From Candidatus Hinthialibacter antarcticus (GTDB lineage Bacteria; Hinthialibacterota; Hinthialibacteria; Hinthialibacterales; Hinthialibacteraceae): a DNA stretch of 64,000 nt. A program made the position numbers and the translations under genes. Below, piece after piece: positions 1 to 6,771 of the stretch. Numbering within the stretch: position 1 is the first letter of the stretch; each line of letters starts with the position of its first letter. The stretch is taken from contig JAVCCE010000058.1 of the NCBI GenBank assembly GCA_030765645.1, forward strand, positions 1 to 64,000, read 5' to 3'. The notes beneath the pieces were generated by a model that saw nothing but the letters and a program-made list of their open reading frames with translations, was not told the origin of the DNA and did no database searches.

Positions 1-119
1 GTTCGATCTTTACCGGATGAGAATGCCATATCGAAATTGGCGATGGATTTTCCGTCATTGGTGTAGCGAATCTCTGGATCGTTTCCAAGATTTCCAGCCA
101 GTACGCATGTGTTGAGCAT
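1..119 (-). CDS. ssb: Single-stranded DNA-binding protein, N-terminal part (cut by window edge)
   Basis: The reverse strand reads MLNTCVLAGNLGNDPEIRY from an ATG at 119, which matches the opening beta-strand of bacterial SSB (usual form MLNxVxLxGNLxxDPExRYT). Only about 39 residues are inside the window; the rest of the OB fold and the acidic tail lie beyond base 1. A strong ribosome site, GGAGGAG, lies about 10 bases upstream at 129-135 and overlaps the end of the preceding small membrane-protein gene, so the two are probably co-transcribed. SSB coats single-stranded DNA in replication and repair. The motif match is good but rests on a short segment. Confidence 0.85.
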   Translation of the reverse strand, partial: MLNTCVLAGNLGNDPEIRYTNDGKSIANFDMAFSSGKDR

Positions 120-134
120 AGTGATTAACTCCTC

Positions 135-485
135 CTAACGTCGAAGAATGAATAGCAGTAGTAGTACGAAAACTGCGGTGAATGAAACGGGCAGAATCAA
201 ATGTGAGATGCTTTCAGCCAGCAGCAACGTGATGGAATTGAGTTGGACGAATGCGAAGTGAAGCAGCGGTAGGAACAACAATGCGGGAATACACAACATC
301 AGCCAGTAATAGAGGCATATTTTTAGTAGATTTCGCAGCGTACGTCTTGGACTGAGCGTGTATTCGATGGAGGGAATGGTGAAACGTAGCGATTCTAAGA
401 TTTGAAAAACGGGATTTTGTTGCAGGAAATTTGGGTCAACTTGCGGTGGTAGCAGTGGTAGATTTTGCTTGGGTTTTGCTTGCAT
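135..485 (-). CDS. Small membrane protein, two predicted TM helices
   Basis: I do not recognise this 116-residue protein. The first 50 residues are polar and proline/glutamine-rich. Two hydrophobic stretches follow (about 55-82 and 88-113), the second ending in a positive LRR tail, which suggests an inner-membrane protein with both ends in the cytoplasm. An AGGAGGTGACT ribosome site sits just ahead of the ATG at 485. An overlapping ATG four bases upstream is in another frame. It lies between a small lipoprotein gene (24 bases upstream) and ssb, whose ribosome site overlaps its stop, so the three probably form one operon. No function can be assigned. Confidence 0.55.
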   Translation of the reverse strand: MQAKPKQNLPLLPPQVDPNFLQQNPVFQILESLRFTIPSIEYTLSPRRTLRNLLKICLYYWLMLCIPALLFLPLLHFAFVQLNSITLLLAESISHLILPVSFTAVFVLLLLFILRR

Positions 486-508
486 TCATAGTCACCTCCT
501 GAGAGTTT

Positions 509-838
509 TCAGCCGCTTTGCGCGTTTCTAATGCCAAGATAGACGCCAAGTATCAATGAGACGGCGATTCCGGCGATAAACAGCCCCTTCAAAAACGCAT
601 TGGAGCGCTCTAATTGGATGATCTGCTCGGTATGCTGGTTGATCTTCGCTGACAGCGACTCGAATTGAGACTCCAGGACGGTCAGTTGCTGGATTTGCGT
701 GGTGATGGTGGTGGATTGCGAGTCGTTTTGCGGTGTTTCGTTGGTAGGTTGCTTGCTGCATGAAGTGAGACAAATGAGACAGAAAATCAGTGAAAATGCT
801 CGAAAACTACGGACATCGGGTGGCTTTAAGACGTTCAT
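509..838 (-). CDS. Small lipoprotein with coiled coil and C-terminal TM helix
   Basis: Unrecognised 109-residue protein. A hydrophobic signal segment ends in LICLTSC, a good lipobox with the lipidated cysteine near residue 27. Residues about 30-50 are Thr/Gln/Ser-rich. Residues 50-83 (repeated Q, E, L spacing) look like a coiled coil, and 84-102 are a hydrophobic helix. An AGGAGG site precedes the ATG at 838. A lipid anchor at one end and a membrane helix at the other is unusual; it may act as a spacer or tether together with the neighbouring two-TM protein, but that is a guess. Confidence 0.55.
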   Translation of the reverse strand: MNVLKPPDVRSFRAFSLIFCLICLTSCSKQPTNETPQNDSQSTTITTQIQQLTVLESQFESLSAKINQHTEQIIQLERSNAFLKGLFIAGIAVSLILGVYLGIRNAQSG

Positions 839-1043
839 TCATACATAACCTCCTGAAAATTGGAATGATGATTAGGGTTTAATATATATAGTGGATGACG
901 AGATTTAACAGATAGGATTAACGGGCTGAGCAGAAAAAAGAGAATCTTGGACAAATCCTTTAAATGGAATTGATACATAATTTTTGGGTACTGGCTGGAT
1001 TTCCACTCTGTGAGCCTCCTCTACTTTAGTTGAAGGTAGTATA

Positions 1044-1074
1044 GGAAGGGAAAGCATGTTTTGCTTTCCCTTCC
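1044..1074 (-). terminator. Hairpin downstream of the secreted protein gene
   Basis: A perfect 12-bp inverted repeat (GGAAGGGAAAGC at 1044-1055 with GCTTTCCCTTCC at 1063-1074) and a 7-base loop lies 24 bases past the stop codon of the gene ending at 1098. There is no clean T-run after the stem on the minus strand, so it may be a weak or Rho-assisted terminator or an mRNA 3'-end stabiliser. Confidence 0.5.
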
Positions 1075-1097
1075 AACTTAATACCGATTTGGAATCT

Positions 1098-1949
1098 TTA
1101 ATTATTGGGTAAAACTCTGATGCTTTCTGCAAACAGAGAGTCAACCAATTCGTCGCCGTCGCTGTCGAACAGTTTGACATGCACTGCCGCACTGTCTCCA
1201 GACTGAACCTCAATTTTGTCCGTCAGTCGCGAACGAATGAGCGTCGTTTCATTAATACGAATGGGAATACCTGAAAGGATCAGTTCACCTGCGTCGAGAT
1301 CAATGGAATCAACCACGCCTCGAATTCCGCCTTCGTCTTCATCCAGGATGCGATGCACGTCGTCCATCACGCGGACGGTCAATGCCTTGATGATTGCTCC
1401 TTCGTCTGTTTCGACAATTTCACCGACTAACGATACCCGTTGTCCTGCTTCAATTACAACTTCTTGATCGGGATCGTCTATTGAGAACCAATGTACATAT
1501 TGCAACTCGGCCTCAGAGGCGTCGATGACAAATGCACCATTCAGAACTGAAAACATCAATTCTTGCACTTCGGTTACTGTAGCCGTCAGTTGAATTTGCC
1601 CTTCTTCCAACAATGGGCCGAAGTGATTTCGAGTTGCTGATTCGATATTTCCGAAATGGCCGTGACCGCCATGACGCCAATTTCCATGACCTCTACCGCC
1701 CATCATGCCGCCGAACTGGCGAGCGCCATTTAATTCATTGAATGAATCGCAAATGCCATCGCCGTCTTCATCGCGAAAATTAAATTGAGAATTTTCTGAT
1801 GGCGCCTCAATAACGCGTTGATTATTGAGTTCAGGCCCGAAAACGCGAATACGGTTGTGTCCAAATCCTTGAGCGGATGCGTCTGCGGATGCGAACAACA
1901 GCCCCAAGGCCATTCCAAATGCGAATAAGGCGTACATTTTCCTCTGCAT
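1098..1949 (-). CDS. Secreted protein with calcium-loop motif and OB/DUF5666-like repeats
   Basis: A 283-residue exported protein with a Sec signal peptide ending ASADASAQG. Near residue 60 is DEDGDGICDSFNE, the acidic Ca2+-binding loop style seen in thrombospondin type-3 and dockerin-like repeats; a second, weaker copy (DSDGDELVDSLF) lies near the C-terminus. Between them is a Gly/His-rich stretch (residues 78-100) and two beta-rich modules that resemble DUF5666 OB-like domains (ATVTEVQ...GQRVSLVGEIVE and GVVDSIDLDAGELILSGIPIRI). No enzymatic motif is visible. It is likely periplasmic or extracellular; the function is unknown. A hairpin follows the stop. Confidence 0.6.
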   Translation of the reverse strand: MQRKMYALFAFGMALGLLFASADASAQGFGHNRIRVFGPELNNQRVIEAPSENSQFNFRDEDGDGICDSFNELNGARQFGGMMGGRGHGNWRHGGHGHFGNIESATRNHFGPLLEEGQIQLTATVTEVQELMFSVLNGAFVIDASEAELQYVHWFSIDDPDQEVVIEAGQRVSLVGEIVETDEGAIIKALTVRVMDDVHRILDEDEGGIRGVVDSIDLDAGELILSGIPIRINETTLIRSRLTDKIEVQSGDSAAVHVKLFDSDGDELVDSLFAESIRVLPNN

Positions 1950-2069
1950 GTTTTACTCTCCTGTTTGCAAGGTTGATGATTCACGGAGCAACGACGTTCG
2001 AACGTAAGTTGCGGCCCTGTAAAAAGGAATGCGTGAGTAGAGTGTTTGGTTTACGCAGCAGGCAAAAAA

Positions 2070-2714
2070 TCAGGGGATGTGTTGAGAAAACGAGAGGCCG
2101 CCGCCGAAACTGCCTAAATCGCCCACGCTGCGAAGTCCATTGCTTGGTTGGTAGCAGGCGTCTTTATAAAGAGAACCGATTCCCGGCAAAGGACATAGCG
2201 CAAGGCTTGAATCTACTTCATCCGGGCCGAAACTAGTGACGCCGTATCCTCGAATTGGATTTCGGGGGGGAACCATAAAATGAGAGTAATCATAGTAGCC
2301 ATAGCCAAAGACGCTTGGTGAAGAATTGATGTCTAATGAAACGGTTTGGTTGATCGCCTGCGCAGTGGATTGGGTAAACGTATCATTTAATAGTGTTGCG
2401 TCGTCTGGAAGGTATGCGCCCAGCAACGGCTGTAACGCTTCCTGTGCATCGTAATTGGTCATAAAACGAGTGGGCGGTTCGCTTGAGCCGTATGGGTACT
2501 TACCCTGATCGATAGCAAAGGCTTCAATAGCACTAGAAACTTGGCGGAGATTGTTTTGCGTTTGTGCGATGCGGGCTTTAAGGATCGCGTCGCTGGCAAC
2601 GGGGATTGTAATCGCGCTGAGAATGCCAAGGATCGCAACAGAGACAAGCAGTTCATTGAGAGTGAACGCTTTCTGATCCTGATTCCACCGAAGATGCCGT
2701 ATTGAGCGACTCAT
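2070..2714 (-). CDS. Pseudopilin (prepilin-type N-terminal methylation domain), atypical cleavage site
   Basis: A 214-residue type II secretion/type IV pilin-like protein. The class III signal is KAFTLNELLVSVAILGIL, followed by the usual hydrophobic helix and then the heptad-like segment AIxxxKARIAQTQNNLRQ. The conserved glycine before the cleavage point is alanine here, and the second residue of the usual LIELL motif is Asn; Glu+5 is kept. The C-terminal globular domain carries TSFGPDEVDSS and PSNGLRSVGDLG, a signature shared with the two other pseudopilins in this window. It stands alone, divergent from the sigma-factor operon, with no secretion ATPase nearby. Confidence 0.8.
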   Translation of the reverse strand: MSRSIRHLRWNQDQKAFTLNELLVSVAILGILSAITIPVASDAILKARIAQTQNNLRQVSSAIEAFAIDQGKYPYGSSEPPTRFMTNYDAQEALQPLLGAYLPDDATLLNDTFTQSTAQAINQTVSLDINSSPSVFGYGYYDYSHFMVPPRNPIRGYGVTSFGPDEVDSSLALCPLPGIGSLYKDACYQPSNGLRSVGDLGSFGGGLSFSQHIP

Positions 2715-2873
2715 GATATCCTATTGTATTGTGAGTGGTTCCATTTGTAAACAATAGATTCGAACAATAACTGGATGAAAGCATATCCAAAAAATATTTT
2801 TTATCGAGTAAACCCAAAGCGAACGCCAAGCATTCAATTGTATAGATGCAATGTAGACGAAAGGATCAACAGA

Positions 2874-3506
2874 GTGGCGGTTTCCGGTCAAACGCTTTCA
2901 ATGGACGCTCAACCGCTGGAACAACAGAGTCTTATGCTACACGCTCTTTCAGATGAAGAACTGGTTGAACGCTCAAAACAGGGCGATCGGGAAGCATTCA
3001 GCCAACTGACCGGACGATATTTAAATATGATTTTCGCCGTTGCGTTGTCTATTTCCCGAAATCGTGAAGACGCCGAAGACGCCTGCCAGGATGCGATGAT
3101 CAAAGCGTTTCATCACATTCGTACGTTGCGCGACGCCCGGAAAGTCGGCGGTTGGCTTCGCAATATTGTCAAACAGGTAGTGTACGGAAACTATCGCAAG
3201 CAATCGCGCTTTTGGAATTTTTTGGACGGATTCACTTTGCAAGCAAAATCAGACGCATCTGCAATCGAGTTTTCAAATGATCAAAAAATTTATCAGCAGC
3301 AACTCTTTGATTTTGCCATCGCCAGTCTGTCAACCAAGGCGCGAGAGATTGTTCTGATGCATTACATGAGTGAACTGAGTTGCGAGCAAATCGCGACGCA
3401 AGTTGGAATTAGTTCAGGCGCCGTAAAAAGCCATCTACACAAAGCGCGCAGCAAAATGTTAAAGGCGCTCGCAGAGATTGGCGTTCAATCACTGGATGAA
3501 ATGTAA
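2874..3506 (+). CDS. ECF-type RNA polymerase sigma factor
   Basis: A sigma-70-family extracytoplasmic-function sigma factor. Region 2 is represented by AFSQLTGRYLNMIFAVALSI and DAEDACQDAMIKAFHHI; region 4 by the helix-turn-helix around LSCEQIATQVGISSGAVKSHLHKARSKML. I chose the GTG at 2874 because AAGGA lies 8 bases upstream. An ATG at 2901 is the other reasonable start, and the frame is open back to 2775. It is followed after 9 bases by a FecR-like protein and then a secreted beta-propeller, so it probably drives expression of its own operon in answer to a surface signal. Confidence 0.85.
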   Translation: MAVSGQTLSMDAQPLEQQSLMLHALSDEELVERSKQGDREAFSQLTGRYLNMIFAVALSISRNREDAEDACQDAMIKAFHHIRTLRDARKVGGWLRNIVKQVVYGNYRKQSRFWNFLDGFTLQAKSDASAIEFSNDQKIYQQQLFDFAIASLSTKAREIVLMHYMSELSCEQIATQVGISSGAVKSHLHKARSKMLKALAEIGVQSLDEM

Positions 3507-3515
3507 GGCAATACA

Positions 3516-4349
3516 ATGACGAACAGCCGAGAAAATAAAATGGACAAAACCGCTCAAGCCTTTGAGAGTGAAGACGAATTGCTTGCTCGCCTAGGCCGAG
3601 CGATGGCGCCCGACCCGGAGCGCTTTCAAAACATGCTGCTTGCAAGGCTGAATCAAGAACGCATCCGGCCCTCGCGTGAATTGGATACTCGCCGTATCGG
3701 CTGGTTTTCCGTCACAACTCCCAGTGTAGCGTACGCCTCTGTCGCACTGGTTGCAATGATATCCATTGCCGTCTTGTTGTCATCTCAATATGCAACGAAG
3801 CCCGTTGCGAATGTCGTCGCCTCAATCGGCGAAACCAATCTCGCCGATGTCTTGCAACCGGGAGAAACGATCCAGACCATGAATGACGGCCAAGCCAGTT
3901 TGCTTTTAACGGACCATTCGCTGCTTCGTTTTGATAACGATACCTCTGCGATCATAGAGGGGCGCCGTCAAGTGAAATTAACGAATGGGCGGCTGTATGC
4001 GGAAGTGGCGCGATCTTCTCAAGCGGAACGGTTTCAAATCACAGCGCAAGACGTACAGATCATCGTTCTTGGAACGGCGTTTGAAGTCGAAACCAATCAA
4101 GATGGAACATCCGTGAAGGTGACGGACGGCACAGTAAGGGTTTCTTGGGCCAGTCATGAAGAAATTTTAAACGCAGGCGACTCGATCACGATTTCAAAAG
4201 GAAATATGGTGCCGTCTAAGACCACCGTGAAAAAAGTTGCTCCTGATTGGATTGAAAATCTTGCAAAGGCCGAACAACTCAATCCTGTCATCCAGGCTAT
4301 GCAGAAACACTTCCCCAGTCGATCTATGAATCTCAAATCGACTCCTTGA
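3516..4349 (+). CDS. FecR-domain anti-sigma factor
   Basis: A 277-residue single-pass membrane protein. The cytoplasmic N-terminal part (1-65) would bind the sigma factor; a TM helix lies at about 70-92 (SVAYASVALVAMISIAVLL). The periplasmic part is a FecR domain: GQASLLLTDHSLLRFDNDT, LTNGRLYAEV, FQITAQDVQIIVLGTAFEVE and VTDGTVRVS are typical for the family. It starts 9 bases after the ECF sigma gene and is followed 10 bases later by a secreted beta-propeller. In the known Fec scheme an outer-membrane receptor signals to FecR; no TonB receptor is present here, so the sensor partner may be the propeller protein. Confidence 0.85.
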   Translation: MTNSRENKMDKTAQAFESEDELLARLGRAMAPDPERFQNMLLARLNQERIRPSRELDTRRIGWFSVTTPSVAYASVALVAMISIAVLLSSQYATKPVANVVASIGETNLADVLQPGETIQTMNDGQASLLLTDHSLLRFDNDTSAIIEGRRQVKLTNGRLYAEVARSSQAERFQITAQDVQIIVLGTAFEVETNQDGTSVKVTDGTVRVSWASHEEILNAGDSITISKGNMVPSKTTVKKVAPDWIENLAKAEQLNPVIQAMQKHFPSRSMNLKSTP

Positions 4350-4359
4350 AAGGAAGTTA

Positions 4360-5988
4360 ATGCAATTTATTTTCAGCATTCTCTTTTTTCTTTGCATGAT
4401 GCATACGGTATTTGCAAGTACACCTCAACCGTTCGCTGGCTTTGAGATTAAACCTCTTGATATCTCCGTCGATTTAGTAACCGGTCTCTACAACTCGCCG
4501 GAAGGAATTGTCGCCTGCGACCGGGGACAAGGCGCGTTGCTGTTGTTTCCTCCGAACCGCCCCGCTCAAATTTTGTTTAACAATCTAAATACTCCCGTCG
4601 ATGTATCAAAATTGGGAAACGAATGGTTGGTCTTACAGGAAGAATCGGGATCGCTGATTGTAGTCGATGCGTCAACATCAAACCAAAGAATAATCGCATC
4701 AGGATTCCAGCATCCATCTGCGTTTGCATTGGATGAAAATGGTCGCGCATACGTCGTTGAATTCGACACCGGGTTTCTATTTCGAATTGAACTTGATACC
4801 GGGGAAATAGAGCAAGTCGATGTGTTTTTCGATAAGCCATCAGACGTGGTTTTTGTTCCGCCCAATAGATTAATCGTCGCCGATCAAATTAGTCTTGATG
4901 GACGCGGCGGATCCGTCTACACAGTCAATACGCAAGGTCAGATTATTGATGTTGACCGTCGCGTCACTGACCCAACAAGTTTGGCTATTTCGGATTCTGG
5001 AGAACTGTACGCTACTTCGTTTTTTATTCGGGAACACCAAATGGGGCATTCAAATCAAAATAACAAAGGCGGCGTCATACGCTTTGGTTCGTTTGGGCGA
5101 CCAGAGGTTGTCGCCGACAATTTGATCGGTCCGACAAGCTTATTATTTGAGAAGGACGGTAGTTTGGTTGTGCTGGAAGAGCCGACCGATTCCCTCTATC
5201 GCTATTCACCGACAGGACAACGAACGGTCATTACTGAAGGGTTCTCTCGCATCCAACAAGCCGTTAGAAACACGAATGGAGCAATTGTCACAATTGAAGG
5301 CGGTCTTTTCGAACGGCTGCGAACATCACACGGAGGGGTTTCTCATCAAACATGGGCTGAGCCTGAATTTGGAAATTGGGAAAGAGCCGCTCTTGCCTCT
5401 GATGGAATTGGAAATGTTTATCTCTCTGAACCGTTTCTTTCTCATATCCATGTCTTTGACTCTTCTGGCAATCAAACGGAGACCTTCAGTGGCATCGTTC
5501 CATTTTACATGGCGGGTATTCCATCAGGAGGCGTTTATGCGTTCACTCAATCGGGAAATGCAACCTTTATGACGAGGCTAGGGACTGTCGCAAACCCAAT
5601 AACCATTCGCTTGGATTTAAACTCCGTCTTTACCGCTTGCGTTGTGCGCCAAGACAACAATCTTCTGATGGCGTTATCAAGCGGCGAGTTATCTGTTCTA
5701 TCCCCTGAAGGAAATAAAATTTCAACGCTTTTGGCAGATCAACCAGGATTTCACTTCAGTTCAATCGTCACAGATTCTTCATCAGACAATACTGTTTGGT
5801 TGCTGGAGGGAAATCAGAAAGAAATATATTATTTGAATCGCAATAACCTTCTACAACCTGTTGCTCAATTAACTGAGAATGGCGTTTTGCTTACCGACCC
5901 TGAAGGCGTATTATTTCTCTCCGAATCGGGAAAACGTTTTATCATCAAACCTGAACAAACAAAAATCCATAATTGGACAATTCACTAA
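4360..5988 (+). CDS. Secreted NHL/SMP-30-like beta-propeller protein
   Basis: A 542-residue exported protein with a signal peptide (MQFIFSILFFLCMMHTVFA). The rest consists of repeating four-strand blades of the NHL/SMP-30 type, visible as recurring PxxxALDENGRAYVVE-, PTSLAISDSGELYAT- and PTSLLFEKDGSLVVLE-like units, with an N-terminal six- or seven-blade propeller and a second, more divergent one (about 320-540). No catalytic residues are recognised. The ribosome site AAAGGAAG is directly upstream and the gene closes the sigma/FecR operon. It could be an extracellular binding or sensing component; the ligand is unknown. Confidence 0.7.
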   Translation: MQFIFSILFFLCMMHTVFASTPQPFAGFEIKPLDISVDLVTGLYNSPEGIVACDRGQGALLLFPPNRPAQILFNNLNTPVDVSKLGNEWLVLQEESGSLIVVDASTSNQRIIASGFQHPSAFALDENGRAYVVEFDTGFLFRIELDTGEIEQVDVFFDKPSDVVFVPPNRLIVADQISLDGRGGSVYTVNTQGQIIDVDRRVTDPTSLAISDSGELYATSFFIREHQMGHSNQNNKGGVIRFGSFGRPEVVADNLIGPTSLLFEKDGSLVVLEEPTDSLYRYSPTGQRTVITEGFSRIQQAVRNTNGAIVTIEGGLFERLRTSHGGVSHQTWAEPEFGNWERAALASDGIGNVYLSEPFLSHIHVFDSSGNQTETFSGIVPFYMAGIPSGGVYAFTQSGNATFMTRLGTVANPITIRLDLNSVFTACVVRQDNNLLMALSSGELSVLSPEGNKISTLLADQPGFHFSSIVTDSSSDNTVWLLEGNQKEIYYLNRNNLLQPVAQLTENGVLLTDPEGVLFLSESGKRFIIKPEQTKIHNWTIH

Positions 5989-5993
5989 ACGGT

Positions 5994-6037
5994 TCACTGT
6001 GAAATTTTTTCTTTTCTTCGATTCGTTTTCACAGTGA
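5994..6037. terminator. Bidirectional terminator hairpin between convergent genes
   Basis: The inverted repeat TCACTGTGAAA (5994-6004) and TTTCACAGTGA (6027-6037) encloses a 22-base T-rich loop. It sits between the stop of the propeller gene and the stop of the convergent ferric-reductase-like gene; the latter's TGA is inside the left arm. Confidence 0.6.
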
Positions 6038-6581
6038 TAATGAACCCCCAAAACTGTAGGCAGATAACAGCAATAATTCCAATCCAGAAAAACCATTGAA
6101 ATAGAAAAGCCTTTCGAGCATCCAACATATATACAAAAATGAACGAATGAAGTACAACAAGCCAAAAGACGCTATAGACAGATTGTTGGACGAATTTCCA
6201 AGAGGATGTTCCCAAAAGTTTCTCAGAATAACGATTTGACGTAACTGAAAGGACAACCATTCCCAATAGAGCGACTAGGCCGATCCAATTACTCGCATGC
6301 GCGGTTTGTTTTAGCAGTTCGCCTTCTTCATTGAAAAAAAAGCGCAGGAGATTCCATTTAAGGTGCAGTTGAGCGAGCAAGCCTATATGGATGAAGCTTG
6401 TGATTGCAAACCATAAACCGATGTCCCGCCGCCAGGGAATCAAAAACTTGAATTTAGGCGATATTCGCACAAGCGGGCCGATGATCAACGAAAAACACAG
6501 CAGCACGAAAGAGACATCCGCCCACGCCCGGTTAATCTGATGGCTGAAAGGAATTCCAGACTTTGACCAGAAAAAAAGCAA
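5994..6581 (-). CDS. Ferric reductase-like (MsrQ/YedZ-type) heme membrane protein, 5' end apparently lost
   Basis: An integral membrane protein with about five to six TM helices. PWRRDIGLWFAITSFIHIGL and WKFVQQSVYSVFWLVVLHSFIF match the two paired helices of the ferric-reductase-like/MsrQ family, each with the histidine expected to ligate b-type heme. The first usable codon is a TTG at 6581 without a ribosome site. The same frame continues upstream to about 6659 with plausible family sequence (NEWLRIFLQNAILG..., giving a complete first TM helix) but contains no ATG, GTG or TTG before a stop at 6660-6662. This suggests the true 5' end was removed at the junction with the helicase gene. Its usual role would be electron transfer from quinol or flavin to a periplasmic partner. 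Confidence 0.65.
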   Translation of the reverse strand: MLFFWSKSGIPFSHQINRAWADVSFVLLCFSLIIGPLVRISPKFKFLIPWRRDIGLWFAITSFIHIGLLAQLHLKWNLLRFFFNEEGELLKQTAHASNWIGLVALLGMVVLSVTSNRYSEKLLGTSSWKFVQQSVYSVFWLVVLHSFIFVYMLDARKAFLFQWFFWIGIIAVICLQFWGFIITVKTNRRKEKISQ

Positions 6582-6771
6582 ATAAAGAAGATACGATGCA
6601 ACCCCTAATATGGCATTTTGAAGAAAAATCCGCAGCCATTCATTTGAAACAGCTAATACTTAATCTGACATTATCCGATTAAAAAATGCATCTGACTATG
6701 ACTACGCAAGTGCGAAATTTGAAGAACTTTGGGCGCTTTCAGTTGATGTATCAGAGCCTTATCAAGATGTT

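Noticed and set aside
905-1213. 102-codon minus-strand frame overlapping the end of the secreted protein gene
   Set aside because: It runs antisense-like through another gene's 3' end and a hairpin, has no ribosome site and no family resemblance.
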